Below are positions 11,248-23,799 of a stretch of DNA of 64,000 nt, piece by piece. Both the position numbers and the translations under genes were made by a program. The notes under the pieces are model-generated. The model made no database searches, was not told the origin of the DNA, and worked only from the letters and a program-made list of their open reading frames with translations. The DNA comes from Phyto melanocephala. Its lineage: Eukaryota; Arthropoda; Insecta; Diptera; Rhinophoridae. The DNA lies in NCBI GenBank assembly GCA_941918925.1, contig OW799237.1, positions 68,999,626 through 69,063,625 on the forward strand, written 5' to 3'. How positions within the stretch are numbered: position 1 is the stretch's first letter; each line of letters begins with the position of its first letter.

Positions 11248-13907
11248 CAAAATTAGGAATAATATTGTGTACATCTGCAGAAAATTCCTTTCAAATTGTA
11301 TATTTTTTATTAAAACCGGTTGTGTCGTGTGAACGTAAACTACATAACGAAAAATAGACTATTAATATATGTATAAGATAAAAAAATTGTGAAAAGTGTA
11401 ACAAAACAATTCGTCAAGTCTGCGGTCGTAGTAATATTTTAATGAATCAACAGTAATGCGTTAAATTACATATGTAAGATATTGGTTCAGATGATCATTC
11501 TTCGCCCTTGTTGGTCACTCGAAAGTATAGCTTTTGAAAGAGAATGTCGAGAATTTAGAAACCTGAACATAAAAATGTAAAAATCTTTGTACTTAAGTTG
11601 ACATAAGCCTAAATTGATATAATACTCCATATAATAAATTTAAAACAATCATTAAGCTAATTTTCATTCATTTTAGACAATTGTCCAAAAATTTATAATA
11701 CTGATTGCCCATAGCTTTTAGTTTTCCCTGATTGTCACTGATATTATGGCAGACAGATAAATCTATCATCTTGTCTAAAGCCGATTCATAGTCTTTCAAT
11801 TCATTCAAAGTCTGCTTTTAAACTGTAGAAATACGTTATTCATATTTATTTACTTACTACACAATCTATATTTAGATATTACAATAACCTTGAATTAATT
11901 CAATTTCAAATTCAAAATGTATTTTCTTCATTCAAATGCTATAGAACTCTACAACACCCACAAGATTTAGCACATATTATTTTTCTGTACAAACCAGTAT
12001 TTTTTGTTTGTACAACTTTTAAGTAAAGTAAATTTGTATCTTCATACATACATACATACATACATACATACATACATACATACATACATACATACATACA
12101 TACGACGTACATAACAACATACTTAATTATATACAACAAACACCTTCTTGAAAATTATAAAACATTTATAAAAAAGTGCGCATAAATTAGTTACCAACAG
12201 TCAGGTAATATTGAACCGAAAATCTTGAAAAAAAAACAGAATAGTAAAAGATTTTTTTCTACACTTTTGAGCAGACGAACGAACATATTATCTTGGCTTT
12301 AAAGCTAAGATGGTGATTTAGGTTTTAAAGGTTTCTGATTTGAAACTAAAATTCTAAATACCAATGTGATCGTAAATAACTTAAACTTTCAAATTGTTTG
12401 TGCTTATATAGTATCGTGATACTCAACAGAATTCTAGAAGTAAAATCGCGTTTGTTTTCCTTACTTTTCTATCTGCTTTTAGTTTAGAATATCAGAGATT
12501 ATAGATTAAGCTTCTTTCTCAATGGGGTTTTAAATATTTAGAGATTTAATTTATTTTCGATCATATTTACTACAATATATCGAGTTTCGGTCAAAATTTT
12601 TTTGTTAGGGAGCCAAAATTTCGACTGAATAGAATGATACATACATACAAAAACACCACAAAAGGAGTTCTATCGACATTACATGTGGAACATCACACTT
12701 ATTATATCACTCATGATCATAAATTGTATAGTTTTAAAACTGTTTCTCTTGTATATAATGTACCGGTATGCATGAACCTTGATAGCACTTAACAAAGATG
12801 CCACTTGCACTAGGAGCACTAAATAAGTGGTTCAACCATTAAAGCTACTAAGTAAAATAGGTAGATATGAAACTCCGTACTTAAACTATGGGACGCTATA
12901 CTCTGCGAATGACTTGGGTAACAAATTATTTTTGAAGCCATAAATATAAAAAAGTATCTTTATAAATACATATGTATGTGTATTTTGAAAATGTCAACTG
13001 CTTACTTTGGATTACATCATAATAGTTTTTGTCATACTAATGTGACTACCTGAAGGTATAAGACTACATGCTGGTAATAGAGTTTATAAAGTTACTCTAT
13101 TATTACAAAAACTATGGATCCTTTTTTTGTTATCATCACACAACTAGAGCATTCTTTTACGTATTTAACTCAAATATGAACAAAAAAAATTAATTTCTAG
13201 GAGAAAAGTCCTAAACAGACTTGCATTTAAACAAGGCGCTCATAAAGAAATTTCCATTTCTACTTGGAAACATCACATTGATGAGTTAATTTACAAACTC
13301 ATTCAAGCTAGGTGAACAAATCAGTGCACACTTAAGTACGCTAATCGCAAAATTGCCTTTACCCAGAAAACATTTCATCAAATTCTATACCAAACGAATG
13401 GTTTAATTCTTGCAATCGAAATTTTTTTTTTTTGTGGTTATAAATTTCTATTGCAAGGATCATAGTTTCTTAGTGCTGACCATACATTAATATTTTCAAA
13501 CGACATTCTTTAGATACAACCATAAAATTATTCTATCACAACCAAACTATACAATTGGCAACAATTCTAGTACTCACAAGCGATAATGTTTTCGCTGCAT
13601 TGAACGAAGAAGTTTCTTAGCTCATAGACTCCTTAAATTTCATTGGTAGGCTTAAAACTGCCGCTGCAAGTGTGGTGGTATCCATAACAAACCAACAACT
13701 ACTTCTCTAAAAAACGTTATATCGTAGAGGAAAATGAAGCTTTCTAAATTATCTATGCTCCTGTCATGTATTATACAATTTTAAAACAAGTCGTTTAAGA
13801 ACCTGAAGACTACACAACCTTTCGAAATTGACGAGGAATCATCAATATTAATATTTTCTCTTAATTTTTTTACGCCCAAGTTCATTGTTTCTCCTTAAAC
13901 TTTAAGA
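11248..13907. other. Intergenic, unassigned
   Basis: AT-rich, no supportable gene. Contains one CATA microsatellite (12043-12103). Short open frames here show no domain or splice structure. Confidence 0.5.
12043..12103. repeat. (CATA)n microsatellite, ~15 units
   Basis: Uninterrupted CATA repeats; same motif as the tracts that flank the Waldo-like element. No insertion in this one. Confidence 0.95.
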
Positions 13908-13915
13908 GATATTTG

Positions 13916-15181
13916 TAGGGTTTGGGAACCGGGAATTCCCGGGCGGGGAATGAACCACTTAATATTCCCGGAAAAATTTTGCTCTTATTCCCGGGAAAAC
14001 GGGAAATAAAAAATATGTAGAATATTAGGAAATATATTTAATTTTATTTTTAATTTCTTATCTGTTTTCGTAAATTTAAAGAATATTTGAATAAAAAGTA
14101 AGGTTTTTAATTTGTTAGCGTTTTTTGTTTGTTAAGTATTTACAACTTTTTTCAAATACGACTATTTATGTAAAATAAAAACAAACATCGTCGGTCAAAA
14201 ATATTTCACGCCAAAGTTAACGACTTTCTGGAATTATTTTTAATAAGTGCTTATAAATTTCAAGTGAATTAAGTATAGACATACATAATTAAATGTTTTC
14301 TTGTATAAAAATGTTTTTTATAACAGCCGGAAAACCAGCAGTAGTTTCCGTGGTTCATTTTTATAAATATAATCGTATGTACAAATTGTTTTTAAAAGTA
14401 TTCACAGAATTTGTAAGTATAATTTTTTTCATTTATGATTGAATTTTTCTAATAATACTTTTTTTAAAATTCACTTTGTTTATAAGCAAAATGTCTGAAG
14501 TTTGGAACTATTTTCAAAAAGTTGACAACGCAGCACAATGTAATATTTTCCCGAAAAGGTTAATATTCAAGGGCGGTAGTACTAGTGGTCTCATACGGCA
14601 CCTTCTTTTGGTCCATAAAATAAAGTTTCAAAACGATTCTTCAACACTTGCACCAAATAAAAAAATAACTCCACCATTAAAAGTTTTTTAGACATTCAAA
14701 CATTACCCGAAGTTGTTTCAAAATTGGCAGCAGTCGATGGAATATCTATTCGAACAATTACACAAAGTTCTTTTGACAAAGTTTTTTCAGTAAAAATATG
14801 AAGTTACCAACGCCGTTAAAAATATGATGGTGAAAACAATATCGAGTCGAATTTGCGACAGTTTGAGGTTTTCTCTTGTATTAGACGAGTGGAGTAGTGT
14901 TGCCCAAAAAAGATATCTGTTTACATGGCAATAATTATTTTTATAATTTGGGTTAAGTTTATATTTTCGGAAGATGTAATGCTGACATAATAAGGACTCT
15001 AATGGAAAATAAACTACTACTAAAACAATGAATTATTAACCAAATCGTGATGTTAAAGTTCACAAACATTATTTATTTTAAAAGAAATATTATTTTCGGG
15101 AATCCCGGGAATTCCCGGGAAGACGATTTTTTAATTCCCGTTTCCCGGGAATACAAAAAGTCCGGGAAATCCCAAACCCTA
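13916..15181 (+). mobile_element. hAT transposon relic with Hermes/ZBED-type termini
   Basis: Terminal inverted repeats TAGGGTTTGGGA (left) and TCCCAAACCCTA (right). Flanking 8-bp sequences are gatatttg (13908-13915) and gatacttg (15182-15189), a target duplication with one mismatch, as expected for hAT. Subterminal regions are rich in cccgggaattcccggg-type palindromes at both ends, possible transposase-binding sites. Encodes the broken transposase at 14491-14945. Confidence 0.85.
14491..14945 (+). pseudogene. Broken hAT transposase: BED finger and start of catalytic region
   Basis: The open frame 14491-14691 (66 residues) reads like a BED zinc finger: SEVWNYF at the N-terminus, a CNIF where a CxxC pair is normal, GGSTSGLIRHLLLVH ending in the two His ligands. 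The second zinc Cys has become Phe, so the finger should not bind zinc normally. After the stop, other frames give pieces typical of the hAT region downstream (LPEVVSKLAAVDGIS, then LRFSLVLDEW, where the Asp-containing LDEW is a hAT hallmark). The rest, including the dimerisation domain, is gone. Non-functional. Confidence 0.75.
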
Positions 15182-15349
15182 GATACTTGCCATATTTGTA
15201 ATTAAAAAAACACCAGATAATAACAATAAAAAACCTAACGGAATATTAATAATATCCCAGCAAAATAAGACATGTCAAAGAAGTAAAAAAATAATATTAG
15301 CTTTGTATGAACATGTCACCTCCTACTTTCAAAATTATATATGTAATTA

Positions 15350-15840
15350 ATGTTTGAATTTAACTCAGTATTATCATTGAAGAGAAATGTTACTATATAT
15401 GCAAAACTTCATCATCATACATCTAATTCTGTCGGTTTTATAAGCTTTTAAATTTCATTTACAGTAAATTATGTGAGAAATGGGCGTAGAAGTAGGCGTG
15501 TCGAAGTAGTTTCTACTGAAAAAATCCATTTAAATATATCAATATAGAGTCCCATATTTCCTAAAAATTTTTGTCCACAGATAAATTATATGAATTTGAG
15601 ATGAAGCGTTTTATGGGAGGTGGGTGTATCACCTTAATTCTTCGTCATTGCAATTCTTTTGATCAAAGAGTAATTTTTGCACAATTTTTGAATCATACAT
15701 CTAATTTTGTCAGTTTTATTACGTTTTTAATTTTAAATATAAATTTTTTGTGAAAATTGCTCAAATCTATACATTACGAAAGGAGTTATGGATCAAAGTG
15801 TACGAAAATTTATACCACACAATGTTTTTTCGGTATGGAT
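15350..15840 (+). mobile_element. Rearranged fragment of the large HINE family
   Basis: 15475-15745 matches internal blocks of 22387-25340 (gtaggcgtgtcgaagt, gttttatgggaggtgggtgt, catctaattttgtc). 15765-15840 matches the same family in the other orientation (ggagttatggatcaaagtgtacg, ttataccacacaatg). Two pieces in opposite directions imply an internal inversion or two insertions. Confidence 0.6.
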
Positions 15841-18712
15841 CTTATAGGAATAAGTACCGTTTTAAATTCGATAATTTTGCTTGTTGACGTACTCATTAAA
15901 TCAGAAATGGACCTTATTGCTGCAAATGATTTTTTGAACAAAACGTTGCACTTAACGCGTCCCCATAACATGAAAAATAATAACTGTCAAAAAAGTCTTT
16001 ATTATAAGACCTTTTATTTAAAGAACGACCTCACACAAAAGTTTTATTTTCTATCCCTGACATAAATACATACATACATATGTATTACTTATTATATACT
16101 TATTACATATTATATGTATATTCATCTTATTTATGTAAAATATTATTAAATTTTGTGTATTAAATGATATTATATGCATACATTAATAAATTTCAAGAAA
16201 TAAGTACAAAAGCAATAATAAAAATATAGCTTGTTTTTAAACTTAATACTAAATTTCATTTTACTGGGTTAAATTAATGACGTCAAAATATGCCAAAAAC
16301 AAAAGCTTTTTTTTTCTTAGAGACCCCATTCTTAAAGATACATGTTTGGGATTTCCTTTTTGTAAATAAAAATTCTATGTGGAAATATATGCTTGTATAA
16401 TATGATTAGAAATACACTACACACACGAAAATATATACATACATACCCATGTATGCAATACATATGTACATATTTGTATTTAGGTAGTATTAAAAGCGGT
16501 TTTCTATTTTGCCCATACTTAAGCCGTGTAAATATTGAATTGACTTGAATGGCAAACTTTTATTAAAATTTTAATATATAATTTTTAATGATTGATGGTC
16601 ATCAAATGATACAGTGTGAATATATTCTCTCTACCCACAGTTTTAAAGACTTGAAAAACTTATTTGATTTGTTCTTAAGTGTCATTTTTTATAGCACAGA
16701 TACTTAGTCATAATAAAAAAGAAATAAATAAATAACTATTATGTGAAAAATATAAATAACTGGTATTTTTGAAAATTTCTACTTAATTTCTAAGAATGTC
16801 AAAAAAAGTTGTATGTTATCAAAACACGCAAAATTTAATAGTTCATCATCCCCTTATCGATGAAAAAAAAATCAAAATTAAATTTCATATCAAAACAAAT
16901 TTGTTATAGCAACGAAATCGATGAGAAACATTGTGTAAAGAAATTTGTATAACAATTTTATACAATTTTTTAAAAAAACTCATAATTTAAAGAATTTTTT
17001 TTTTAAATTTAATTAAACTAAAAAAGTTTAAAACTTGAGAGTTCTTAATGGACACTTGATCCAATCGAAAAAGAAAAAAATTATATAATTTTTAAAAAAC
17101 TCATAATTTAGAGAAATTTTTATTAAAAAATAAAATAAAAAAGTTTAAAACTTGAGAGTCCATTAAGAAAATAATTGATCTAATTAAAAAAAATAGGATT
17201 CTTCATATTAAGCGTATTTGTTTAGTTTTATTTTCATATTTTTAGTTAAAATCAACCACACGTATATTTCTATAAAAGTAATTTGTTATGTCTTTGGTAT
17301 TTATAAACAAATAATGACTCAAAGTTTCTGTAATCGTTTGAATTTAAGAAGATTCAGTGATTGGACCAAAGTTTCTGATCCTAGAGTTAGGGCTGCCAAC
17401 GTAACTAAAATACTAAATACAGTTGAGTTTTAGCGACTAATTGCCAGCTCAATATCGCCTAGTATCCAGAAACGCATCGGTATTAGCATGTACTTTGGGT
17501 ACTCAGTACTATATACCTTCTCACTTTAGCTGTTATCAGACGGAAGCCTAAATGACATTACCAGGGAGCACTTGGTGTAAGACCGGAAGTAAAAATCATA
17601 GATAATTGTATTCTTTCGCTCATATATTAGCCCACATAACTGATTTTTAAAAGCAAAATTCTCGAAAGCATATTTGGTAAATTAATACCATATAAGAGTC
17701 TGAAGTATACGTGGGGTTTTAAAAAAATAATTTTAACATACACACGGACAGATGAATTTAGCTTAATCAATTCCTCTATCTATGAGAAATCAGATTATAT
17801 ATACTTTATAGGGTCTTAACTGAATATTGTAAAAACAACAAACGGAATGATATACTTATAATAAGGATTTCTACAAAAAGTTTTTGTGTAGACTCAAAAG
17901 CAATTTTAAAGAAGAAGAAGAATAAAACTCTCTGAAAGAAACACAGACTAAAGTTTAGAATTTTGATTTTTAAAATAATAAGTGGGAATATATATGTAGA
18001 TATTATTTTTAAACTATAAAATGTATTTCGCATAAAAGACATTATTGAAAAAAAATATATGCCCAAAGGAAAATAAAGAACAGCAACGCAATCTAAGAGC
18101 AGCTAGTTTTTAATAATATGGAAATAATCCTCAAATTTTATAAATTTTATAAAAGTTTTTTTTTATATATTTTGTTTACTTTGTGGTGAACTTAAAAGTA
18201 TGTTGAGTTTAAATGATAAATCAAAAACTAACCCTTAACGTATAAAAAATATTGTTAGACTCTAATGCACTAAAACTTCAAAACTAATTCCAATCGCCGA
18301 CCGGTAGCTATGGTTAATAAATAACAACACTACTAATTTCATTTGAATCAACTTTTAAATTTGTACTACCAAAAAAATAAATAAATTTATTTATCATTCC
18401 AGTACTTTAGTGTTCTGTTAAATTTTTGTGAAAAAAAGAAAAAAAAATATATTTATCATGTTGTTAAATGTTAAATAAATTAAAAATCAAGCAAACCATA
18501 AATTAAAATTGTGAATTTTTAGTTATTGGAAAAAATTTAATGTTAATTGGTTTCGAATTTTGTGTGTTCCTTATCGAAGTTACAATAACAAAATTTTAAA
18601 TTGCATCATATTGATTTAAGTTGCATGTATAGATTGCAAAATTTAGAAATAATATACATATTAAAAAAAAGAAATATTGAAAAAATAAATTACTCAAATT
18701 TTCTACGGTGAA
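15841..18712. other. Intergenic upstream of the TEX9-like gene
   Basis: No gene recognised. Contains a HINE fragment (17630-17875) and two imperfect copies of a short block (cataattta-agaa.. and aagtttaaaacttgagag) near 16978-17040 and 17098-17160, about 120 bp apart. The TEX9-like promoter should lie at the right end; no clear TATA box was seen. Confidence 0.5.
17630..17875 (+). mobile_element. HINE fragment, 3' part
   Basis: Blocks in family order: taccatataagagtctga, acatacacacggacagatg, cttaatcaattcctctat, tatactttatagggtc, aacaaacggaatga. Terminal hairpin decayed. Confidence 0.65.
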
Positions 18713-20291
18713 ATGTCGGAACTTTTGACAAAAGAAAAACAGTTTTTAAAATTTAATGAACAGCTGGATAGAATGGCAATAGCAACAACGGCTGCCGTGG
18801 AGGGGTCTAAAACCCAAGAACGTTTTTTGACATTTCAAAAGTCTAAAGGACCAAGCACACTGTTGAAAAAACAAGGAGCTGGTGATTGTATTTCAGAAAT
18901 TGTAGATGTTACAAATACCATAGCCACCATTAGGGAACCGCAAACAAATACAGTGGCAGCCAATAAAGGCGCAGGAGGAGAAACCTATCGTTCTTCAAAT
19001 AGACATAATTATGGTATATTTAAAATCAACAATCCCGACAAAGTTTCATATGTTTGTATGTTTTTTTTTAGAAACTACAAATTCGTCATCCAATGGTCCA
19101 ATATCACAATACCGTAACAAACCAACAAAGTCCAATGAATCTAGCCGCTTTCAAACTTATAATCGTGTTAGCAATAATCGTGCTGCGCCTCCAAGCAGTT
19201 CTGCATTTACCATTAAATACCGTAATCCGAAATTTTTAGAAAGTCCCTCATTGGAAGTATTGGTGAAAGAAGAAAGCTCTTCGTTGCGATGTCAAAAGGA
19301 AGCTTCACGCATTGGCAGCCTAAATTCAGTTGCCACTGATGATGCCGCCTCTACAGGACGACGTTCTCAGACCAGTAATCATGCAGTGGCCTCAAAACGT
19401 AACGTTAGTTCAGAAGGTTTAATAAAGTAAGTTTGATGTTAATTCAATATACATATATTTATTAAAAAAAAAATATCAATAAAAAATCTTTGGAAATTTG
19501 AAATAAAATCTTAAATTCTACAAAATTTCTATTTCATTATAGAATTATCTAGTTAAAGAAAACTCTGTAGAGATTTCCCATTTATACACTTTTGTTTGTA
19601 TAAATAGAAAAATTTCCATATTAATTTTTTTTAATTTTTTTATTTAAGTTTTAGAAAAATTTTTTGTTCTAAATTATTTTCCAAAAATATTTTTAGATTT
19701 CTTAAATCTAAAATCGTAATTCTCGAGGAAGATCACGAACGTATCTCTCAAGAAATGGCCAAACAAAAGGGTTTGCTGGAAATGGCTTTAGAGCAGACCA
19801 AAACAGTGGAGCAACAAAGAGATCTAGCTTATACCAAAAACACAACCCTCATCGAGCAACTCGCTAAAAGTGAAAAAAAGCTGGAAGAAGCCAATAAACG
19901 TTTGAAAGAGCGTAGCATAGAACAGAATACCCAAAACAAAGAATTAGAGACGACTAAAAGAGAATTGAAACTTTTAGCGCAAAATAATACCAATTTAGAG
20001 AAAAGACTCTATCGGGCCAATGAAGAGCTGGAGAGTGCGCGAAATACGTTAACCGCTATGAAAAATGCAGATCGCGACCAAAAAGAGGCGCTAAAAGACG
20101 AAGCCGAAACCAAGGATAAGCAAATTAAGAGTTTGAAAAAACAAAGAGCGGATTTATTAAATGCCTACAAAAAGCAATTATTTCTAATAGATAATCTAAA
20201 GAGGCAAAATATCTGTCTGGAGCAGGCCAAAATGTTAGATTTTAACGAGAAGGAGTTTTCTAAAGTCTTAGAGTGGAATATAAAGAGATAG
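18713..20291 (+). CDS. TEX9-like coiled-coil protein (three exons)
   Basis: Exons 18713-19013, 19072-19426 and 19697-20291; introns of 58 and 270 bp have GT-AG borders (donors GTATAT and GTAAGT) and phases that keep frame, giving 1251 nt and a 416-residue protein. The ATG at 18713 is preceded by AT-rich leader with stops in frame. The N-terminus (SELLTKEKQFLKFNEQLD) and the C-terminal ~180 residues, a long charged coiled coil ending LLNAYKKQLFLIDNLKRQ and then AKMLDFNEKEFSKVLEW, resemble vertebrate TEX9 at both ends as I remember it; the middle is Ser/Asn-rich and low in conservation. TEX9 is expressed in testis and ciliated cells; its molecular role is poorly known, so none is assigned. No membrane segment or signal peptide. 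The gene ends about 290 bp before the SIFa TATA box on the same strand. Family assignment rests on recalled sequence, not a search. Confidence 0.8.
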
Positions 20292-20578
20292 ATATTGTTT
20301 TCTTTTTTCCAACTATATTTAAACATAATATAAGTATTTGTGTTTGTGTGTGTGTACAAATTGTCCGGACAAGTGTCAACAAAATCATTTACTTGTTGTA
20401 TGTAATAATTAAATATACTTTATTCAATATTAATCGAAAAAAATCAAACTCACCCTCCTTTTCCCGCAGACACAGTGTTTTTCAATTTATTTTCAATTAT
20501 CCTAACTAATATCCTTAGAGATATAAACTAACACTTATAAACAAACGAAAAATATGCTTTTCTACCATAAGAATTAAG

Positions 20579-20618
20579 TATAAAAGCCTGGACAGCAGCC
20601 AGTAAAACCATCAGATTT
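20579..20618 (+). promoter_or_regulatory. SIFa: SIFa core promoter: TATA box and initiator
   Basis: TATAAAAG at 20579-20586 and an arthropod-type initiator (CATCAGATT, A at 20613 as likely +1) about 33 bp downstream. This spacing is typical of focused fly promoters and gives a 5' leader of about 76 nt before the ATG at 20689. Confidence 0.75.
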
Positions 20619-20688
20619 TGTCTGCATTTACAACTCAATACATCTCAAGTGTTCAGTCGTGCTTTCTTGCTCAAAAGATACCATCATA

Positions 20689-20983
20689 ATGTTTGCTCTA
20701 CGTTTTTCAGTCTGCCTCATTGTCATTGCCTTCATAATGGCTGTGGTCATGTTGAACTCTAGTGAGGCTACTTACCGTAGGCCACCTTTTAATGGCAGCA
20801 TTTTTGGTAAACGGAATAGTGTTGGTGAGTGTTTAAATATTTTTATATTTTGTGTATTTAAAGGCGGCTTAAAAATTTATTTTTGAAACCTTAGAATATG
20901 ATAATGCCAAGGCTGTGACCGCCATGTGTGAAATAGCCATGGAGGCTTGTCAATCCTGGTTTCCCCAACCAGAAAGCAAATAA
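20689..20983 (+). CDS. SIFa: SIFamide neuropeptide precursor (two exons)
   Basis: Exons 20689-20824 and 20895-20983 (70-bp intron, GTGAGT donor, TTAG acceptor, phase 1) encode 74 residues. Residues 1-27 are a signal peptide (hydrophobic core VCLIVIAFIMAVVML, cleavage after SSEA). Residues 28-39 are the mature peptide TYRRPPFNGSIF, followed by Gly40 (amide donor) and the dibasic Lys41-Arg42 site. Residues 43-74 are the precursor-associated peptide with two conserved Cys in MCEIAMEAC and the WFPQ motif, as in other fly SIFamide precursors. SIFamide is made in a few brain neurons in insects and acts through the SIFamide receptor in sleep, feeding and courtship control. The peptide has Thr at position 1 and Arg at position 4; the usual fly form is AYRKPPFNGSIFamide. 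I chose the ATG at 20689 because the signal peptide starts there; a GTG at 20659 in the same frame is not a start. Confidence 0.96.
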
Positions 20984-21004
20984 GGCGATGGACTAGAAGT
21001 GGCA

Positions 21005-21121
21005 AATAAAAATAACAAAGTTGACATGCGATTTTGAAATGTATATTATTTTTTTTTGTACTTGCGAAAAACTATATAAATTGAAAATTAACCTCCCATA
21101 TATTTAATGTACTCAAATAAA
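21005..21121 (+). terminator. SIFa: Candidate poly(A) signals of SIFa
   Basis: AATAAA at 21005-21010, 22 bp after the stop, and again at 21116-21121. Either would give a short 3' UTR; the second is followed by an A/T-rich stretch. Confidence 0.5.
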
Positions 21122-21217
21122 ATTATTATAAGTTAAACTACAAAATAATATATTAATTATTTTTTGTTTATTTCTTCATATTTGTGAGTTCTACAAATCG
21201 TAGTTTTTATATATCTA

Positions 21218-22084
21218 CTAGCCAAACCCGGCGCGCGTTGCTACGCCCCTTAATGAATCGAAATGCATTCTAAATTTTAATTGAATATCAAGTGCAAAAA
21301 CCTAAAAATTATTATTTTTTTGCTATGGGCGTGGCATTGCCCACTTTTCTAATCACGAAATTGTAAAGTCATAACAGCTCAATATGTGGGCAAAGTTTCA
21401 GAAGAATCGGACCAGTGCAAGTTCCTAAAAATTATAATTGCTTTTATGGGCGTGGCCCTGCCCACTTTTCTAATCACGAAATTGTAAAGTCATAACAGCT
21501 CAATATGTGTGCAAAGTTTCAGAATAATCGGTTAAGTGCAAGTACCTCAAAATGGTACCTTTTTTTATGGGCGTGGCACTGCCCACTTTTCTAATCACGA
21601 CATTATTTAGTCATGACAGCTCGATATGTGTGCAAAGTTTCAGAAAAATCGGTCTGGTGCAAGTACCTCAAAATTATAACGTTTTTTTATGGGCGTGGCC
21701 CTGCCCACTTTTATAATCACGAAATTATATGGTTGTGACAGCTTAGTATGTGTGCAAAGTTTCAGAAAAATGGGTCCAGTGCAAGTACCTCAATTTTAAA
21801 ACTTTTTTAGAGGCGTGGCCCCGCCCACTTTTCTTATCACGAAATTATTTAGTCATGACAGCTCGATATGTGTGCAAAGTTTCAGAAAAATCGGTCAAGT
21901 GCAAGTAGCTAAAACTGATAACTAATTTTTTATGGGCGTGGCCCCGCCCACTTTTTTTCCTCCATAAACACTCCCTGGTATGTGTACAACAACTTACCAA
22001 AGTTTGAGCCCGATCGGTTTTACAGTTTCGGAGTCTATAGCTAACACACACACACACACAGAGTTTCACTTTTATATATATAGA
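21218..22084 (-). mobile_element. Non-autonomous Helitron, six ~122-bp units
   Basis: Minus-strand element: 5' TCTATATATATAAAAG (ends at 22084), 3' GC-rich cgcgcgccggg followed by CTAG (21218-21221), flanked by A and T on the element's own strand. The unit block (gggcgtggc.. on the plus strand) starts near 21327, 21448, 21569, 21691, 21812 and 21934, so six units against eight in the copies at 8805 and 57057. It lies about 235 bp downstream of the SIFa stop. Confidence 0.85.
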
Positions 22085-22493
22085 TGTATGTACAAAAGGC
22101 AAACGGTTACAGTGCGTTTAACTCCTTTGCTTGTCAGCCAAACAAAATAACGTGTGTTTGTTTTTTTTAAACAAAGAGTTGTTAAAACAACAATTTACAA
22201 CAAAAGAGAAAAGCCTATTACAGTCGAACTTCTTTATAGTGAACTTCTATATAATGAAGTTCTTCCTATTATGAACTAAAATCAAGAACACAGCTTTTTT
22301 GTTTCACTTTCAATGTATTTCAATTTCCGTATAATGAATTTCCATACAGTGAATCTTTTTTTATCTATGAACAAAATTTTGGAAACAACAAGTAAGAGCA
22401 CTATATTCGGCTGTGCCGAATCTTTTATACCCACCACCAATTCTGTGTACATTTAAAGCACAATATTTATTATTTTGTTAATCATTATGGAAT

Positions 22494-23697
22494 AATCTCT
22501 TTATAATAAAATATGTATCACTTTATTTGCAGAGGGTGGCTAAATTTTAAGGGCACATGTTGATGGTGAACTACACCTAGTCTTTAAATTTGTTTTCTGC
22601 ATTTCACTTGACATTTCTCAATCTCAAACTTACTCAATTTGATCCGTGGAAAGATACGCAAATGAGCAACGCTTTAAAGTTATTAAGGTTTTTTATAAAA
22701 ATGGGCGTTCAAATCAAAATGCATTTGTGCACTTCGTAATTCTCTTGATCAACATAATCGTTCAAATTCGTCCACAATCGGGAGAATTGTAAAAAATATT
22801 TAAATTTCTGCAAAACAGGTCTGTATCAAATGTTAGAAAATCTGTGAATGCCTTCTTAGTTCGTTGAATGGGAACCACTGCTGGTTTTTGCGACAGTGTG
22901 GCAAAAGAGCAGTCAACCTCGACTCATCATCATGCCCAACAATTGAGCATCAACATTGTCATTGAAAATTTGGACCATCAGATAGAGGAGTGGCGCCAAG
23001 GATAGGGGGGGGAGCCATTTGGCCGATATTTTGTTAAATACATAATTGAACCATAAAAATATTATAATTACAAAAAGAAATAATAATAATATCCTAATCT
23101 CTTTATAATAAAATATGTATCACTTTATTTGCAGAGGGTGGCTAAATTTTAAGGGCACATGTTGATGGTGAACTACACCTAGTCTTTAAATTTGTTTTCT
23201 GCATTTCACTTTACATTTCTCAATCTCAAACTTACTCAATTTGATCCGTGGAAAGATACGCAAATGAGCAACGCTTTAAAGTTATTAAGGTTTTTTATAA
23301 AAATGGGCGTTCAAATCAAAATGCATTTGTGCACTTCGTAATTCTCTTGATCAACATAATCGTTCAAATTCGTCCACAATCGGGAGAATTGTAAAAAATA
23401 TTTAAATTTCTGCAAAACAGGTCTGTATCAAATGTTAGAAAATCTGTGAATGCCTTCTTAGTTCGTTGAATGGGAACCACTGCTGGTTTTTGCGACAGTG
23501 TGGCAAAAGAGCAGTCAACCTCGACTCATCATCATGCCCAACAATTGAGCATCAACATTGTCATTGAAAATTTGGACCATCAGATAGAGGAGTGGCGCCA
23601 AGGATAGGGGGGGGAGCCATTTGGCCGATATTTTGTTAAATACATAATTGAACCATAAAAATATTATAATTACAAAAAGAAATAATAATAATATCCT
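22494..23697 (+). repeat. 602-bp near-perfect tandem duplication
   Basis: Copy 1 is 22494-23095, copy 2 is 23096-23697. By eye I find one clear difference (cacttgacat in copy 1, cactttacat in copy 2). The breakpoint joins tatccta to atctctttat. Each unit holds ~40 bp of HINE flank plus most of the mariner-type MITE. Confidence 0.92.
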
Positions 23698-23753
23698 AAA
23701 TAATTTGTGTTTTATTTAAATTCAATATCGGTCCTTAAAATTAAACCACCCTT
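22533..23753 (+). mobile_element. Mariner-type MITE (internally deleted), enlarged by tandem duplication
   Basis: Terminal inverted repeats gagggtggctaaattttaag and, at the right, cttaaaattaaaccaccctt. Shattered frames still show mariner transposase pieces: the N-terminal part (KMGVQIKMHL after a frameshift, from the usual ..NGRSNQNA.. region) joined to a C-terminal tail. A single-length copy of about 607 bp sits at 30003-30609. Confidence 0.75.
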
Positions 23754-23799
23754 TATAACTTCGATATGCTACTAAAATGCTTTTGTAAATGTAGTATTT

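Noticed and set aside
15571..16065. 60- and 102-residue plus-strand frames
   Set aside because: Lie over a rearranged HINE fragment; no protein-like features.
22430..23700. Intact mariner transposase
   Set aside because: Only broken N- and C-terminal pieces with many stops; the catalytic core is absent.
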